Shown piece after piece: positions 1 through 11,617 of a stretch of 64,000 bases of DNA. The DNA lies in assembly GCA_015680685.1 (NCBI GenBank), contig MNCI01002737.1, positions 128,078-192,077 of the forward strand, read 5' to 3'. How positions within the stretch are numbered: position 1 is the first letter of the stretch; each line of letters opens with the position of its first letter. This stretch comes from Gnetum montanum (lineage: Eukaryota > Streptophyta > Gnetopsida > Gnetales > Gnetaceae). The notes beneath the pieces are model-generated. The model made no database searches, was not told the DNA's origin, and was given only the letters and a program-made list of their open reading frames with translations. Both the position numbers and the translations under genes were made by a program.

Positions 1-759
1 AGCTTCTTCAGCCACAGCTGCAACGATTATTGTTGTCTTTCCTTTTTCCTTGTCCTTTTTCATATGCACATTTTTATAGGCCACATAGGTTGGATCCTTA
101 CTGGCTTCCGCCGCATCTTGTATGCTCTTCATTTGAGCAAAAGCTTGGCTAAGAGAGTGTGAGGCTAAATAGTACAGTTTTGATTTAATAAAGTCATTTA
201 CTGCACCCTTAAAGATAGCTAGAATGTGAGTTTCTGCTATTAGCTCATGAATTTCATTAAGGGAAGCGCTTCAACATTGTATGAATTTTTGTACTAACTC
301 TAGCACTCCTTGCTTGATGTTCATTAGTTGGTCTAGGGTGGCCTCGAGCTTCAAGTTGTATTTGAAGCGAGTTACAAATTGGTTGAGAAACTCCTCCAAA
401 GTTGACATAGAAGCTCTAGGGAGTGCATGATACCAATCGAGAGTCTTGCTGATTAGGGACATGGAAAAGACGCAGATGATTGTGTGTGGCCATACTTGCA
501 AAAGTAGGCATTCAGAACGAAAAGTTACAAGGTAGGCGTTGGGGTATCCCTCACCATTGTACTTTGTAAATTGAGGAAGTTGGACCCCATGGAGCAGAGT
601 TAGCGATGGGACCATAGGACTAATGGGATCATCTTGATAGAAGTCCATCACATGGACCATTTCTAAGTTGGTCACTTTAAGCTGCCTAACCTCCTCCATG
701 AGAGTTTGAATGAGGTGGAACGCTTGGTCCAAACTCGAGGACATCGTATCAGGTTGCAC
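1..759 (-). pseudogene. Ty3/gypsy gag core, partial (element F)
   Basis: Capsid part of a gypsy-type gag. The reading frame 759-271 carries the usual Retrotrans_gag pattern (LPQFTKYNGEGYP, then LDWYHALP, then FLNQFVTRFKYN). Gag-like sequence continues to the left edge as a lysine/alanine-rich stretch (SQAFAQMKSIQDAAEAS). One stop near position 270 separates the two parts, so the gene is broken, and protease and pol would lie outside the window. Gag packages the element RNA in cytoplasmic particles. The family identification is firm; the lineage is not determined. No LTR or primer site for this element was found to the right. Confidence 0.75.
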
Positions 760-1760
760 TGGTTGCGCTGCTTGTGGTGTCGTCTGAATAACCCATAGCC
801 CTGTTATGGGCTATGCCATCACATGGGACGCTTGTTAAGGTTGTTGTTGCATGTATTGGGGAATGTGCAACAATTGTACCATAGGCACAGAGGTCACAGC
901 CCACCACGTAGTTGTGGCTTGGGCTATTGTTGGAGGTGCTACTAAGATGGTTGGGATGAAGGACACCTAACTTGTTTATGGCTAAGATATAGGCATCGCG
1001 TGCACATACAACTGAGTCAGCATCATAGATGTTGGCAGGGAAGGCTGCATAGACTGGGAGGAGATGACAAAGGGGCAAGTGGTAGAAGGTCTTGCACTTT
1101 GTTGTGCATGTAGTACTTGGTGGCTAGCTACCACAAGCATGGACTTAGGTGGCAAAAGTGACACTGCTACCTCAAAGAAAGCAAATGATTGTGACAAAGG
1201 CATAAAATGGGACACTGCTCTCTAAACGAGACTCAAACTCCTCTTGCCCATCTAGCAAGGGCTTGTCATAGTTTGATGTTGCATCTTGTTCTTTCGGCCC
1301 ACTTACCCTAATGAGTTGGTCTAGCAACCACTTAAAGGTGTCGGTGAGCGAGATGAATGCATCAAGGGTAGGAAGGAACTCCTTACCCTAATGAGTTGGT
1401 CTAGTAGCCACCTAAAGGTGTCAATGAGCAGGATGAACACATCAAGGGTAGGAAGGAACTCCTTCCCATATCGGTGAATGATTTCAAAGCTTCGCTTTGC
1501 TTTTATTTCTTGGCGATTTAAGGACAGGACCTACTGAAGCTTTGCACAAAGGAAGTTATATCTTTCGTTGTCCAACGCTCTGTATTCTAACGATCAGTTA
1601 CACAATATGAGTGACTACCATTGTGGTTGTACAAGACTAAGCGCTTGTTTAATGTCTACCACCTATTGAATGGGATGAACTACCTCCATGCTCAAAGCAG
1701 AGATTGAAGTGTTCACAGGATTCATGTTGTTGTTTAGGAAAACATAAGAAAATAAAGCGT
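760..1760 (-). other. Gag N-terminal/leader region of element F
   Basis: Sequence upstream, in element orientation, of the gag core. It holds short serine/proline-rich reading frames and the ~80-bp tandem duplication at 1303-1463. It probably belongs to the same gypsy element as its N-terminal gag or leader, but no start codon, primer site or LTR boundary could be fixed. Confidence 0.4.
1303..1463. repeat. ~80-bp tandem duplication, two copies
   Basis: Two adjacent copies of about 80 bp, each containing CCCTAATGAGTTGGTCTAG and CATCAAGGGTAGGAAGGAAC, differing at several positions. On the minus strand both copies read as a similar peptide (LPTLDAFISL and LPTLDVFILL), so the duplication arose inside gag-like sequence without breaking the frame. 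Confidence 0.8.
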
Positions 1761-2508
1761 TGATAGAAAATGCTTAAATGTAGAAAACGTTGAAAAAAAG
1801 GCTAAGTATGCAAACTGTGAAAATGGGCCAAAAAATGACCAACTCTAGAAATGCTGTCAAAAAGTGACTAACTCTGGCATTACGCTCGTTACACTCTGAG
1901 GGATTATCACATTTTGAGGGGTTGTCACGCTCTCCAGAGTGCTCAAAGCTTGACATGACAGGCGTAGTTGGGCTTTTCGTCCTACAGGGTTCTAAGGGAA
2001 TCAACAAGTACCAACCAAAACGCAAACAACTCCTAGGCTAGCCTATGATCTAGCTACTATTGTGGTAAGTCCATAGGGGTGTTATGTCTACGCTAACTTG
2101 CAACTAGTAACAGAGATGCAAAAAGCACGTGGGACTACCCTTGAGCACAGAAGGAATGAGAGACCCTCCTTCTAGCACCAAAAAATTGTGACGTCCAAAA
2201 ACATATGTGGCTGGAACACTGAGAGATTAGCAAGCATATAACCTAACCCCAAATCTATGTGAGGGCCATACTAGAAAATGGAAACAAGGCACCCTAAATG
2301 ATCTGGTCGATCAGACAAGAACTTACGTGGTGTTAAAATGACTATATGTGAGAAGGGTTTATACTACGTTACGCACAAACACCGAGACCAGCTAAGCCAA
2401 AGCATAACAAGGTGTCCTAGTCTAAAAACAGTGATGTGACCGTGCAAATATGTATCAAACAACAAAAAAGTGCAAGAGTTATGCTTAATATCAAAGAAAA
2501 ATGCTTGG

Positions 2509-3119
2509 AAAAAAAGTGAAACAGAGCTTAAGAACGAAAAAATGCACCACCCCAAAAATGGGAAGCGTAACTATTACTAGGCAAGATGTGAGAATGGTAT
2601 GTGGTGTCAGGCAGGCATAGTGGCAGCGTAGCAATGTAGTCACAATCTCTGGGACACCCAGGACATGGAGCTAATGGCTATAGTGGAGACTAAACTTGCT
2701 GAGTTGGCTATTGTTGTGTTCTATAAGTGCAATGCAATGATAGACTGTGTTTTGGAAGGCACAAAGGTGTGAAGCTCAACTACTTAGGTGCAAGAGTTCC
2801 AATGATGCTCAAAAAGTTAAAATNATTGGAACTCTTGCACCTAAGTAGTTGAGCTTCACACCTTTGTGCCTTCCAAAACACAGTCTATCATTGCATTGCA
2901 CTTATAGAACACAACAATAGCCAACTCAGCAAGTTTAGTCTCCACTATAGCCATTAGCTCCATGTCCTGGGTGTCCCAGAGATTGTGACTACATTGCTAC
3001 GCTGCCACTATGCCTGCCTGACACCACATACCATTCTCACATCTTGCCTAGTAATAGTTACGCTTCCCATTTTTGGGGTGGTGCATTTTTTCGTTCTTAA
3101 GCTCTGTTTCACTTTTTTT
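2509..3119. repeat. Perfect 295-bp inverted repeat flanked by single Ns
   Basis: Arms 2509-2803 and 2825-3119 are exact reverse complements as far as I can compare them. The 21-base centre ends in an N at 2824, and another N follows the right arm at 3120. Perfect identity surrounded by heavily diverged repeats, with Ns at exactly the junctions, points to an assembly or gap-filling artefact rather than a genomic palindrome. Confidence 0.9.
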
Positions 3120-3139
3120 NCTGCAAAATTTTGAAGTTT

Positions 3140-3775
3140 GACACTGGTTATGCTAGCTACGCTGGGGAGCATAACATAGACACTTAACCAAATTTTGACA
3201 AAATCTACAATCTTCCTAGGGCTTAACCCAAGTATGCTCTAGGGTGTAATAGGAGAGGTAGCCTCAAAAGTTGGGAAATGTGTCAAATATCTCTTCCATG
3301 TTGAGCTAGCTTGATAGATCATTGTCCAACACTTAAGCAAAACTAGGCACTAGAACCTGTGCTACGCTGGGGAGGGTAACAGAGCGTAGCAACCCAAGAG
3401 ATAGAAACTTTACTGAACTATTTTGTCCATCCCAAGCAGCTCTGACAACCTCTGGCATGGTACTTGGACGAATTGGCCACTAGGACATGTTATGCTGGCT
3501 ACACTAGGGAGCATAGCAAGCGTGACAACCTAGAAGATAGAAAATTTGCCAAACTGTTTCATCCATCCAAAGCAACCCTTAACCACTTCTGACTTGACAC
3601 TTGGGCAAACTGGCCATGGAAGTGTGTGCTACACTAACTATGCTAAGGAGTGTAGTAGGCAAATCCAGAGTGTAACAGGACACTTAGAAAAACTTTTCAT
3701 GCAACTCTTGTTGACACTTAGAAAAATCTTGCAAAACAAGCCTCAATATGTGCTACGCTAGAGAGTGTAACACCA
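3140..3775. repeat. Degenerate ~130-bp tandem repeat
   Basis: A motif of the form GCTACGCTGGGGAGCATAAC recurs near 3153, 3360, 3490, 3622 and 3750, with the last four spaced about 130 bp apart. Shared interspersed words are CATCCAAAGCA, TTGGGCAAACTGGCCA and GATAGAAA. Copies are strongly diverged. Related words (TACGCTCGTTACACTCTGAGG) also occur near 1880. It may be old satellite or LTR-internal sequence; no coding function is evident. Confidence 0.6.
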
Positions 3776-3779
3776 CACT

Positions 3780-5150
3780 ATAAAAAAAATTTGCCGACAC
3801 TTAGACAAATTTGCTGTTGAAGACGCAAAAGCCTGAAATTGGTGGTGTTTCAATAATTTTTATGGATATAAGAAGAAAATAATAATAAACACTCTTGCAT
3901 TGCAATTCCTCTTGAGGATAATCATAATGCTCATGTCATAATCCCTCTTGGAAATAGATGTAACACCACTCACATAATGCAATAAAATGACTCTTAGTCA
4001 TAACCTTAATGGCCTAACACCGTGTCATATGATTACAACCTCCTTGGATAAGGAATGAATCATCGCAACTTGATCAAAATGAAAATTATATAAATGTTTT
4101 TGTTATTTTTTATGTTTAATACATCAACGGTAGAATAAGGAAAGACTATAAGTTTTATTCACTATGCAAACACTAAACTCTATCCGCATTAACCAAATGG
4201 TTTTAACAATGTAAGTAATGTAGTAAAGTCTAGTTGCACTTGTGAAAGTGATGACATAAAGTAGACACATAACAAGGAAAGGAATCAACTTACCCAAGAG
4301 AGGAAGAGCTCTTCACACAAACTAGACACCAAAAGCCAAAATGAAATTAAAGTTATAAAAATATTATGTGTGAGGGCTTAACCCAAGTATTTATAATTTT
4401 CACAAAGAAAGGAGATTTGTCAACGCCTAGGCATAAACAAAGGTCCATCAACATAGCCCAAGCCTATCCCAATCACACTACAGGCAAAGAAGGCTAAATC
4501 AGGTCTAGTAGGAGATGCATCAATGTCCTTACGTTGATGTAGGATAGTCAGCACCCCACTCCCCCAACACCCGTCCAAAATCACACTTTGTACATTGAAT
4601 CCCAGATGAATGCTGAAACCCATGAAAGCATGCCAGAAGGAACTTAGGACATACAAATAAAGCCAAAATCATCCTAAGGAGCTTAGAATCATGCACACAA
4701 CCTTGAAGTGTGGCACAAGGGACAAGGGCACATCTTGAGAGACCAAGAACCTTAACCAAACATGCTAGACTATAAACATAGGACACAAAACATTCCCCAA
4801 ATCCAAGTTTTATAATAGATATATGAAATGCCACTCAACGTGCCATTAGCAAATAGTTTAGACTTGCTTCCACTTACAAAGTGGCCACATAAGATTTATG
4901 CTAGAGTAGAAAGAAATTGAATGTATTCATTAAATATTTGGATTTTTAATCATCCAACCCACCTTCTAGTTTTTTAACAACTTTTTTCCATATATTTGTA
5001 TAGGTCTTCATAGAGGTAGCCAGACCACTTTTAATTATGTTGATATTGTCGTCCTCTCCTATTCTATGAGAGGCTTCTCTTATTTTCATGATATCCAAGG
5101 AATTCACAGTGGATGAACTTTAGCACTTTCACTTCTTAGCATAGATTAGT
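3780..5150. other. No identifiable gene
   Basis: AT-rich sequence with short open frames on the minus strand at 4420-4834 that match nothing I recognise. No splice-supported exon, RNA gene or TE terminus was identified. Confidence 0.4.
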
Positions 5151-5159
5151 GAAGGGCTC

Positions 5160-7838
5160 ATCTACCAAAAGTTTTGCCTTTTGGACATTGGCTTGAGAAC
5201 CTCTAAATTCGGATTGGAAGGAAAACAATCATGGCTAATAAATGATGTTGCTACATTGTGCTTATCAATCCTTTCATGTCCAATATCCATGCAACCATGG
5301 CAAGAACACATACCATCAATTGTTTTGTTGTTTCGACACACAAATAATTGACGGTTATCTCGTAGTTCTCCACTGTCCAACTCTTTTTTATCGACATGTT
5401 GTTTGTCAAGCTGATTATAGTTTCTATGCCATCATTTTTGGACTCATTATAATCTTTAAAGGAACCTCCATTAGACCAGCATGTGGAAGCTGTACATGAT
5501 TAGACATTTGATATTCAAGCTTCGCCACATTTGCAATTGTTTGATCCAAACATGTATTTGCTGTTTCTGGGCTCCCTCATTTATCTGGGCTTAGTTTATG
5601 CCTCTCTTCCCCTAACGGATTACAACCTTCCTTGTTTAACCAAATTATAGTCTCTAATTCCTGATCCACAGTCTTCTTCCTTGCCCCAGTTTTGTTGATG
5701 TTCTGCAGACCTAAAATTTGTACCTGCTGCTAGGTTATCTCCCACAGATTCAGCCTGTTCAGTTCTTACTCTTTCTTCGCCTCTATACTCATAACCCACA
5801 ACAACAACATCCAGCTCGCTACTTGGCCTCTCTGAATGGCATTACATTTGCTTTGGATCTTCAGCTTGGACAATGTGTCTTTAAATTCTGTGCCTTCTTT
5901 GATGACATCATCTATCTCATTGGCTAGTGGCTTGATATCAACAATAGGAAAAATAGCTGGTAAATCTGAATCTGAATTAGGCAAGTTGTCTGTTACCATT
6001 TCAATGAGCTTTAAACTGTCATTATTAATACAGTGATCACTTTCATGTTTGTCCTTAACTCTTCCAAGTATGGATGTAAAAATGCCTTCAAATCCTCTTT
6101 GTCCTTAAGCTTTCTCATGACATTCGTTTCAGCTGCATCAGATGTAGCCTTCTGTGATTCCAGTGTGGCAAGGAGTGTTGTATAGGCAACTTGGTTAAGC
6201 CTGCCTTTCTCTTTGTACATAATACTCCTGTAATACAAAAGGATTGATTTTAGATGTTCCCTAAATTAGAGTATGAGTAATAATCACTACACAGAAATGT
6301 AACGTTAAAACATACCAATGCATGACATCTCTTATCATTTTCTCCAAGCAAGATTTGTATGATGCATGTGCTTCGGACCACGGTCTGGACTTTTCCACCT
6401 TCGTCTGCTTGATAAGAGCACATTCCATGGCTTCTATAGCTAAAAGTTGAGCCTCATTATACTCTTGTAGTTCTTCTTGTTTTAACATAGTTTCCTACTC
6501 CGTCACTTTTTTCAATCGTTGTTCTTTAACAAGAGATCTTGACAATGATGATTCCTGCAATATGAGTTGCTCATTTTTGTTTTCCTTGTCTTGTCGTTAG
6601 TTTCCTTTCATTTATCGGCACTGCGTATTCAATATAAAACCTGAAAAACAAAGGAAGAGAATGCCAATAAGATTTTAAGTTAGTGAAACACAGAATATGT
6701 ATCACAAATAATCTGTACCGGTACTCCAGCTCTTTAGAAATAAGAACCTATTTATAAAAGTACAAAATTCTTGCCTTGTCTTTGATTTGTACAGTAAATC
6801 AATTCTGAAATAATGGTTCATGTTCCTTGATTTCCTTCCAATTACCAGGCCCAAACATCAATACCCCACGTCCAAGGGCTTCTTCTTCTTCAGAGCTCCA
6901 TCATTTTCTAGCTGCGAAGCTGAAGAAATCATATGATTCAGTTTCTTTAGTAATTATTTACCCAACAAAAAATTTAAAAATAAATCAACGAAACGCAACT
7001 ACTATTAGTATAAGATGGAAATCATGGCAATGAAATTCGAAATGTATTTAGCGGAACTTACCAGGTATGGCGAGCCTGGATGAATTCATGGAGCATTTGT
7101 AATAAGGTACCTTAAATGGTTCCCCTACATTCTTTTGCACTCTTACCATGGCAGCTAGATCAACCCCTACCAAGCCTCTTTTCTCTCTAAACTGATGAGG
7201 CCACGAATGACACTATTAATGATATTTCATGCATAGGCTTGTCTTCCCCTGCATAAAACAACCAAAAAAATCACCTTTGCTTGAAAAGCAAAATTGACAA
7301 ATTTCGGCTTATGATAATGATAACGTCATAATGTAATAATTGACAGCATTCACAGTAAGCAACAGTTTTGTGCCTTACGATACAATAACACACTGAAAAT
7401 AATGGAACAATAGTTTCTGTTATTAATTATAAGAATACTAATTTCTAAGACTACCTGAAACAAGGATTCCTAGAGGCATGGCAGATCCCACCAAGGTACA
7501 AGAAACTCCAGTTTGTGTTTGCTTCCTCTGGTTTACTTGATATCACACTATTCTTAGGTTTGTCGGACTTGTAGGCCTCCTACCATCAAAATCAAACTAT
7601 GAAAACATCTGAAAGCAATTCCTTTTGCTAAAAAACCAAACTAGGCAAATGTAATTACAATTTTCTTTCATAATTCATAAATGAGATGGAAGAGCTTAGT
7701 GTTCATAATTGAATGTGGAAACCAAGGATTGACCTCCCAAGCAAGCAGAGGAGAAGCACCAGCATACTCGTACAATACATTTTCATACAGATCTATTCTA
7801 AACTTTTGACAATCAAAGCCTGTGTTCTGTAAATCATG
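5160..7838 (-). pseudogene. Decayed multi-exon gene: HNH-like, SANT and coiled-coil protein
   Basis: Successive minus-strand exon remnants resemble a plant-specific nuclear protein I know from memory. Exon about 7838-7720 has SPLLAWEVNPWFPHS; relatives read SPLAWEVDHWFP, an HNH-like core, so the metal-site D-H is N-P here. Exon 7578-7455 has KHKLEFLVPWWDL and ends at TTTCAG/GTAGTC. Exon about 7200-7062 has GLVGVDLAAMVRVQ and ends at a GTAAGT donor. About 6955-6770 encodes a SANT/Myb repeat (EEEEALGRGVLMFGPGNWKEI, then VQIKDKARIL). About 6640-6315 is coiled coil with ASYKSCLEKMIRDVMHW before a GTATGT donor. About 6230-6060 has LLATLESQKAT. About 6040-5770 is acidic (IFPIVDIKPLANEIDDVIKE). Stops and frameshifts occur in most exons. 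The final part, 5160-5700, is unrecognised. Gene origin is firm; family identity is moderately sure. Confidence 0.65.
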
Positions 7839-7860
7839 AATGTGCAGCATGCTTGTTATT

Positions 7861-8582
7861 GCAGATATTTAAAACACAGTTATCTTATATTATCATTACT
7901 TTTAAATATAGAATTTCAAATCCCTTGATGTATGGAATTTACAGATGATATTGCTTTGGATGATTTCTTCCACATGTTAACAAACAATAATAATTCTGTT
8001 TGTGATGTTTTCAAAACTCATAACAGGTATACTTCTACTATCCAATAGATCCAAAGCTTCTAAGGACTCAATAAGGTTTTAGTTTCAATATTGCTTTTAA
8101 AATGGAAAAGTGAGACATCCTCCCAAATCAGAATGTTTACAAAATATATGCATATGTAATTTCAATAACAACATAAATGATGGTGAAATAGCAGTACCAA
8201 TTAGCTTAGATGGTTATAAGAAATAAAATTGATGTAGAATGACCACAATGCAAAAAGAAAATTACAGGAGAGTAACCAAGATTGTTATTTTATATGGTAC
8301 TAAATGTTGCACTGTAAAAACAGAGGCATGAATAACAAATTAATATGTTGAAACTACAATTGCGTAGATGATATTAATGTTACAAAAAGAGATAAATTGC
8401 ATATCATAGAAGATTAAATAATGGGCTTAATAAAAAAGATTGTTATATCACTATTCTAGGAAAACCAAAAAATACATGGAAAAATGACTGAAGATTATCT
8501 TAATAAATTATCAATAGATGGAGTCATAAAGGAGAAGAGTCCATTTTTTGGAAAAAGGTTAGAATGATGATGATGAGTGTTA
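7861..8582. other. No identifiable gene
   Basis: AT-rich sequence between the HNH/SANT pseudogene and a solo LTR. It could hold the missing 5' end of that gene, but no further exon was recognised. Confidence 0.4.
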
Positions 8583-9092
8583 GTTCTTGTGACATCTCGT
8601 TCCTGGATGTCATGGCAAATGTCAAATATACATTACATTCGACATTATGCATAAAGAAAATGATAAGGAAATGCAGAAGGAAAAATAAAAGAATGTTTTA
8701 TTAATGTGGAACAAAGTATATAGGTCATACCCTGAATGTTCCTTGAGGTTATCTTTTTTCGAAATTTATACCTTAAAAGCTATCCAACACTACCACCACA
8801 CTTAGGCCTAACCAAAAGGGATGGCCAATTGCCTTCTTATCCTACTTCACTTGGCACTTATTATTTGCCTTTACCAGCTCTACAACTCCATGACGATACA
8901 AACTGTAATGCCCAAGTATAGATACCTTAGGTCAAACTCCCAAAGGTCACCTCAAGACACATGTCTATTATCCAAGTCTTACTTACAACTTGTCCTTTCA
9001 GGTCTTTTTACAATAAACACAACATTTGTTATAAAGAGACACCATCTTTGTTATGCAGCAACACCATTCAGGAATGGGGATGTCACAGTTCT
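8583..9092. mobile_element. Solo LTR, 500 bp, with TSD GTTCT
   Basis: The element 8588-9087 begins TGTGACATC and ends GATGTCACA, a perfect 9-bp inverted terminus of TG...CA type. It is flanked by the 5-bp direct repeat GTTCT (8583-8587 and 9088-9092). No coding sequence or second LTR lies next to it, so it is best read as a solo LTR left by recombination between LTRs. Similarity of the ends extends further (CATTCCTG on one side, GTTCCTGG on the other). A small inverted-repeat DNA element is the alternative, but the 5-bp duplication and TG...CA ends favour an LTR. Confidence 0.75.
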
Positions 9093-9506
9093 TTTATTTG
9101 CTTTTGTATATATACATGTGTGGTATTACCCCTATTTTATTGTAATACATGCCAAGTTGTATTGATGGATTGTAACACATAATTTCATTGCTTTCTTAGA
9201 TTATATTCATCATTTTGTTTTATTAGAAATTATATAAAGTTTATAAATAAACAAAAATAATTTTTCATAATGCCAACGTAGAATTGCATCTATATTGTGT
9301 GTTCTACAGTTTTATTTTAACTACTAGTTACCATTATGATAGATTGGACATGAATAAAAGATGTTTTCCCTTTAGCTTAGCTTAACCAACGATCTCTTAT
9401 TTCTTCATTCTAATTAAATTTTATTTTTTGTATTATGGCTTTTTGATAAGAGTTTGTCCTATTATTTTTGAATTTTATATTTACAAACAATCATTGTTTT
9501 TATGAA

Positions 9507-9790
9507 ATGAAATGAAGCTTTATTACGTTTGAAGATCCATAGGATCTATTGGATAGATATTATATTTTCATGAAAAATAAAGATAGACTCTACAAATTGA
9601 TCAAGCACCAATGGAGGCATCAAAAAGAAATCATACAGGCTTTTTGCTGTAACATGGTAACATTGTCTCAAATGAGTAGTCATAGCACAAGAAAGAAACA
9701 CATGTAACTCATCTTCAAGGTCTCCTAATCTGCACAACCTACAAATGTGCTCAGGTGAGTTGAATTCATATTTTACTCTCAATTCTAGGA
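9507..9790 (-). mobile_element. LINE 3' end with reverse-transcriptase zinc-binding-like segment
   Basis: The minus-strand frame 9782-9546 contains ICRLCRLGDLEDELHVFLSC, resembling the C-terminal zinc-binding module of plant non-LTR reverse transcriptases (C-x2-C, then H and C). The last ~100 bp after it are closely repeated on the plus strand at 20020-20135, which marks a shared LINE 3' end. The element is strongly 5'-truncated, typical of target-primed insertion. It is distinct from the full L1 at 11.2-17.3 kb. Confidence 0.6.
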
Positions 9791-11180
9791 TGATAAAAAC
9801 TTAAGAGAAGCTTGTTGATAGCATTTTAATACTTGATGGAAAAGATAGCTAAGAGATAGTGAGCTTTTACATCTAATTTATTAAATCTATTGTGGTGTAA
9901 ATGAAATTGCTTCTTACCTTCCACATTAGCCCACATGTATGTAAAAATATTTTGTTTGTCTTTATATTATACTGCTTTAAATTTATTTTAAATAATGAAA
10001 CTAAACTCTAATTGAAATTTTATGAGATCTGCCCAAATCTATTCAACAATAAAATTTCAAAAATATTGTTAAGAAAAAATACCAATGTTCTTTTTGTTAA
10101 CATGTGGAACAAAAAACCCAAAATTCCAATTTCAATATCCCACTTATATCTAACCTGCTCTAAGATATGATAGGAAAATATTGTATTCATCTTCAATGCT
10201 ATTTGTGTTTCACTCATAGTTAAGAGATTTATTCCTCACCAAAAAAAATTTTGAGCTTCCATTGTTAGCATAAATTCTAGGACAGGAGAAATGTTGTGGC
10301 TGACATTTGCCTGTACCCTATCCAGCATGGATGTTGAAAACCCATACTTGGAAGCATTACCAACCCTGGATCCATTGTCATGCATGAATGGCAATGAAAG
10401 AGATGGTATCTGGTGGACCACGAAGATCTTGCATTGGTTGCCCCTTCTTCTCAGTTGCATAACCATGCTGCTTTTGTCATTGTTATTTGCCTACTTTTTG
10501 ATCACATTGAAAACATTAGTCGACAGGGCAATAAAACTATCCATGAAGATATAATTTAGATGCCCTGAATCATAAAATTGAAGATAAGTATTCTAATAAT
10601 TAAATGAAAAAGATCACTTACAAAGGATTTCTATCAACCTAAGTACAACAGATCACGTATCACGAGATCATTGAGAAGTGAGCTATAACATATCCCTAGA
10701 TCATCATCAAATTTGGCTAATACATCAGCCATGGTACCCTCTCCAAATAGAAGATTCCAAAAAAGCTTGTCAAAAGATATATTGTGGTACATTTTGTATA
10801 GGGTGAATTGCATCATAATCAAATTAACCAACATAAGCCTTAAAATTTAACAATTGTGATCAAGGTCAAAATCCTAGAAGATATATTCTCTGAAAACAAA
10901 AATTAAGCATTGCCATTATAGTGGCAAATATAAACAAAGTTTCCAGAAGGATGTCACATCATGGACATTAGGGGGAGAATTCTAGGCATGTGAATGCCAC
11001 CACAAATCAGCTTGATAAGAGCAATTGCTACTACGATGACTAGAAATACAATAGCAATGCTACTGATTATGTTGAGTTGTATCTCAAAGAATCTAAGAAA
11101 CAAGGGCAAATTGAGTTCATATATATATCTAGTGATATTAAATCAAATTAATAATTTATTGAAAATCAATTTCTAATCTC
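9791..11180. other. No identifiable gene; unrecognised open frames at 10236-10554
   Basis: AT-rich sequence. Overlapping open frames lie at 10291-10554 (plus, hydrophobic C-terminal half) and 10236-10466 (minus). Neither matches a family I know, and their mutual overlap makes at least one a shadow. Nothing else supportable. Confidence 0.3.
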
Positions 11181-11617
11181 AAAAATCTACAATTATTTTT
11201 TTTAGAAGAGTTCAGGTTTTATTATGAAGAAAATAAAAGAAATATTTACAAACAGGATCAGCATGCAAGCACCTCTCTGACAAACCCAATGTGTTCGCCA
11301 AGTGCCAACACCAACACAAAAACCTTCATCATATCACGCAATCTCTCCCACCCCAAAACAAGGTTTCAAGACCTTTCTAGACACATCTAGGCCTCGCACA
11401 AGCCTCCTACTACACAATCCCTACAAACCTGAATTTAGGAACCCCACAACAACAAATCACTAAAAAAAAACTCACACCCAACCATACAACCGAACTCACA
11501 TAGAACAATCTGCAATCGTTGCTACTTCTCCCAATAGCCGCCTAAGCCAACCCCAGGCAATGATCCCTCCCAATCCTAAATTTCTGTCGTGCCCTACTAT
11601 GGCTTATCCATCCCCAC

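Noticed and set aside
1562-1590. tRNA-iMet-like primer site for element F (TAGAATACAGAGC on minus)
   Set aside because: Too degenerate, and no LTR boundary beside it.
10291-10554. Plus ORF with a hydrophobic C-terminal half as a membrane protein gene
   Set aside because: No recognisable family, no splice or start context, and an equally long overlapping minus frame.
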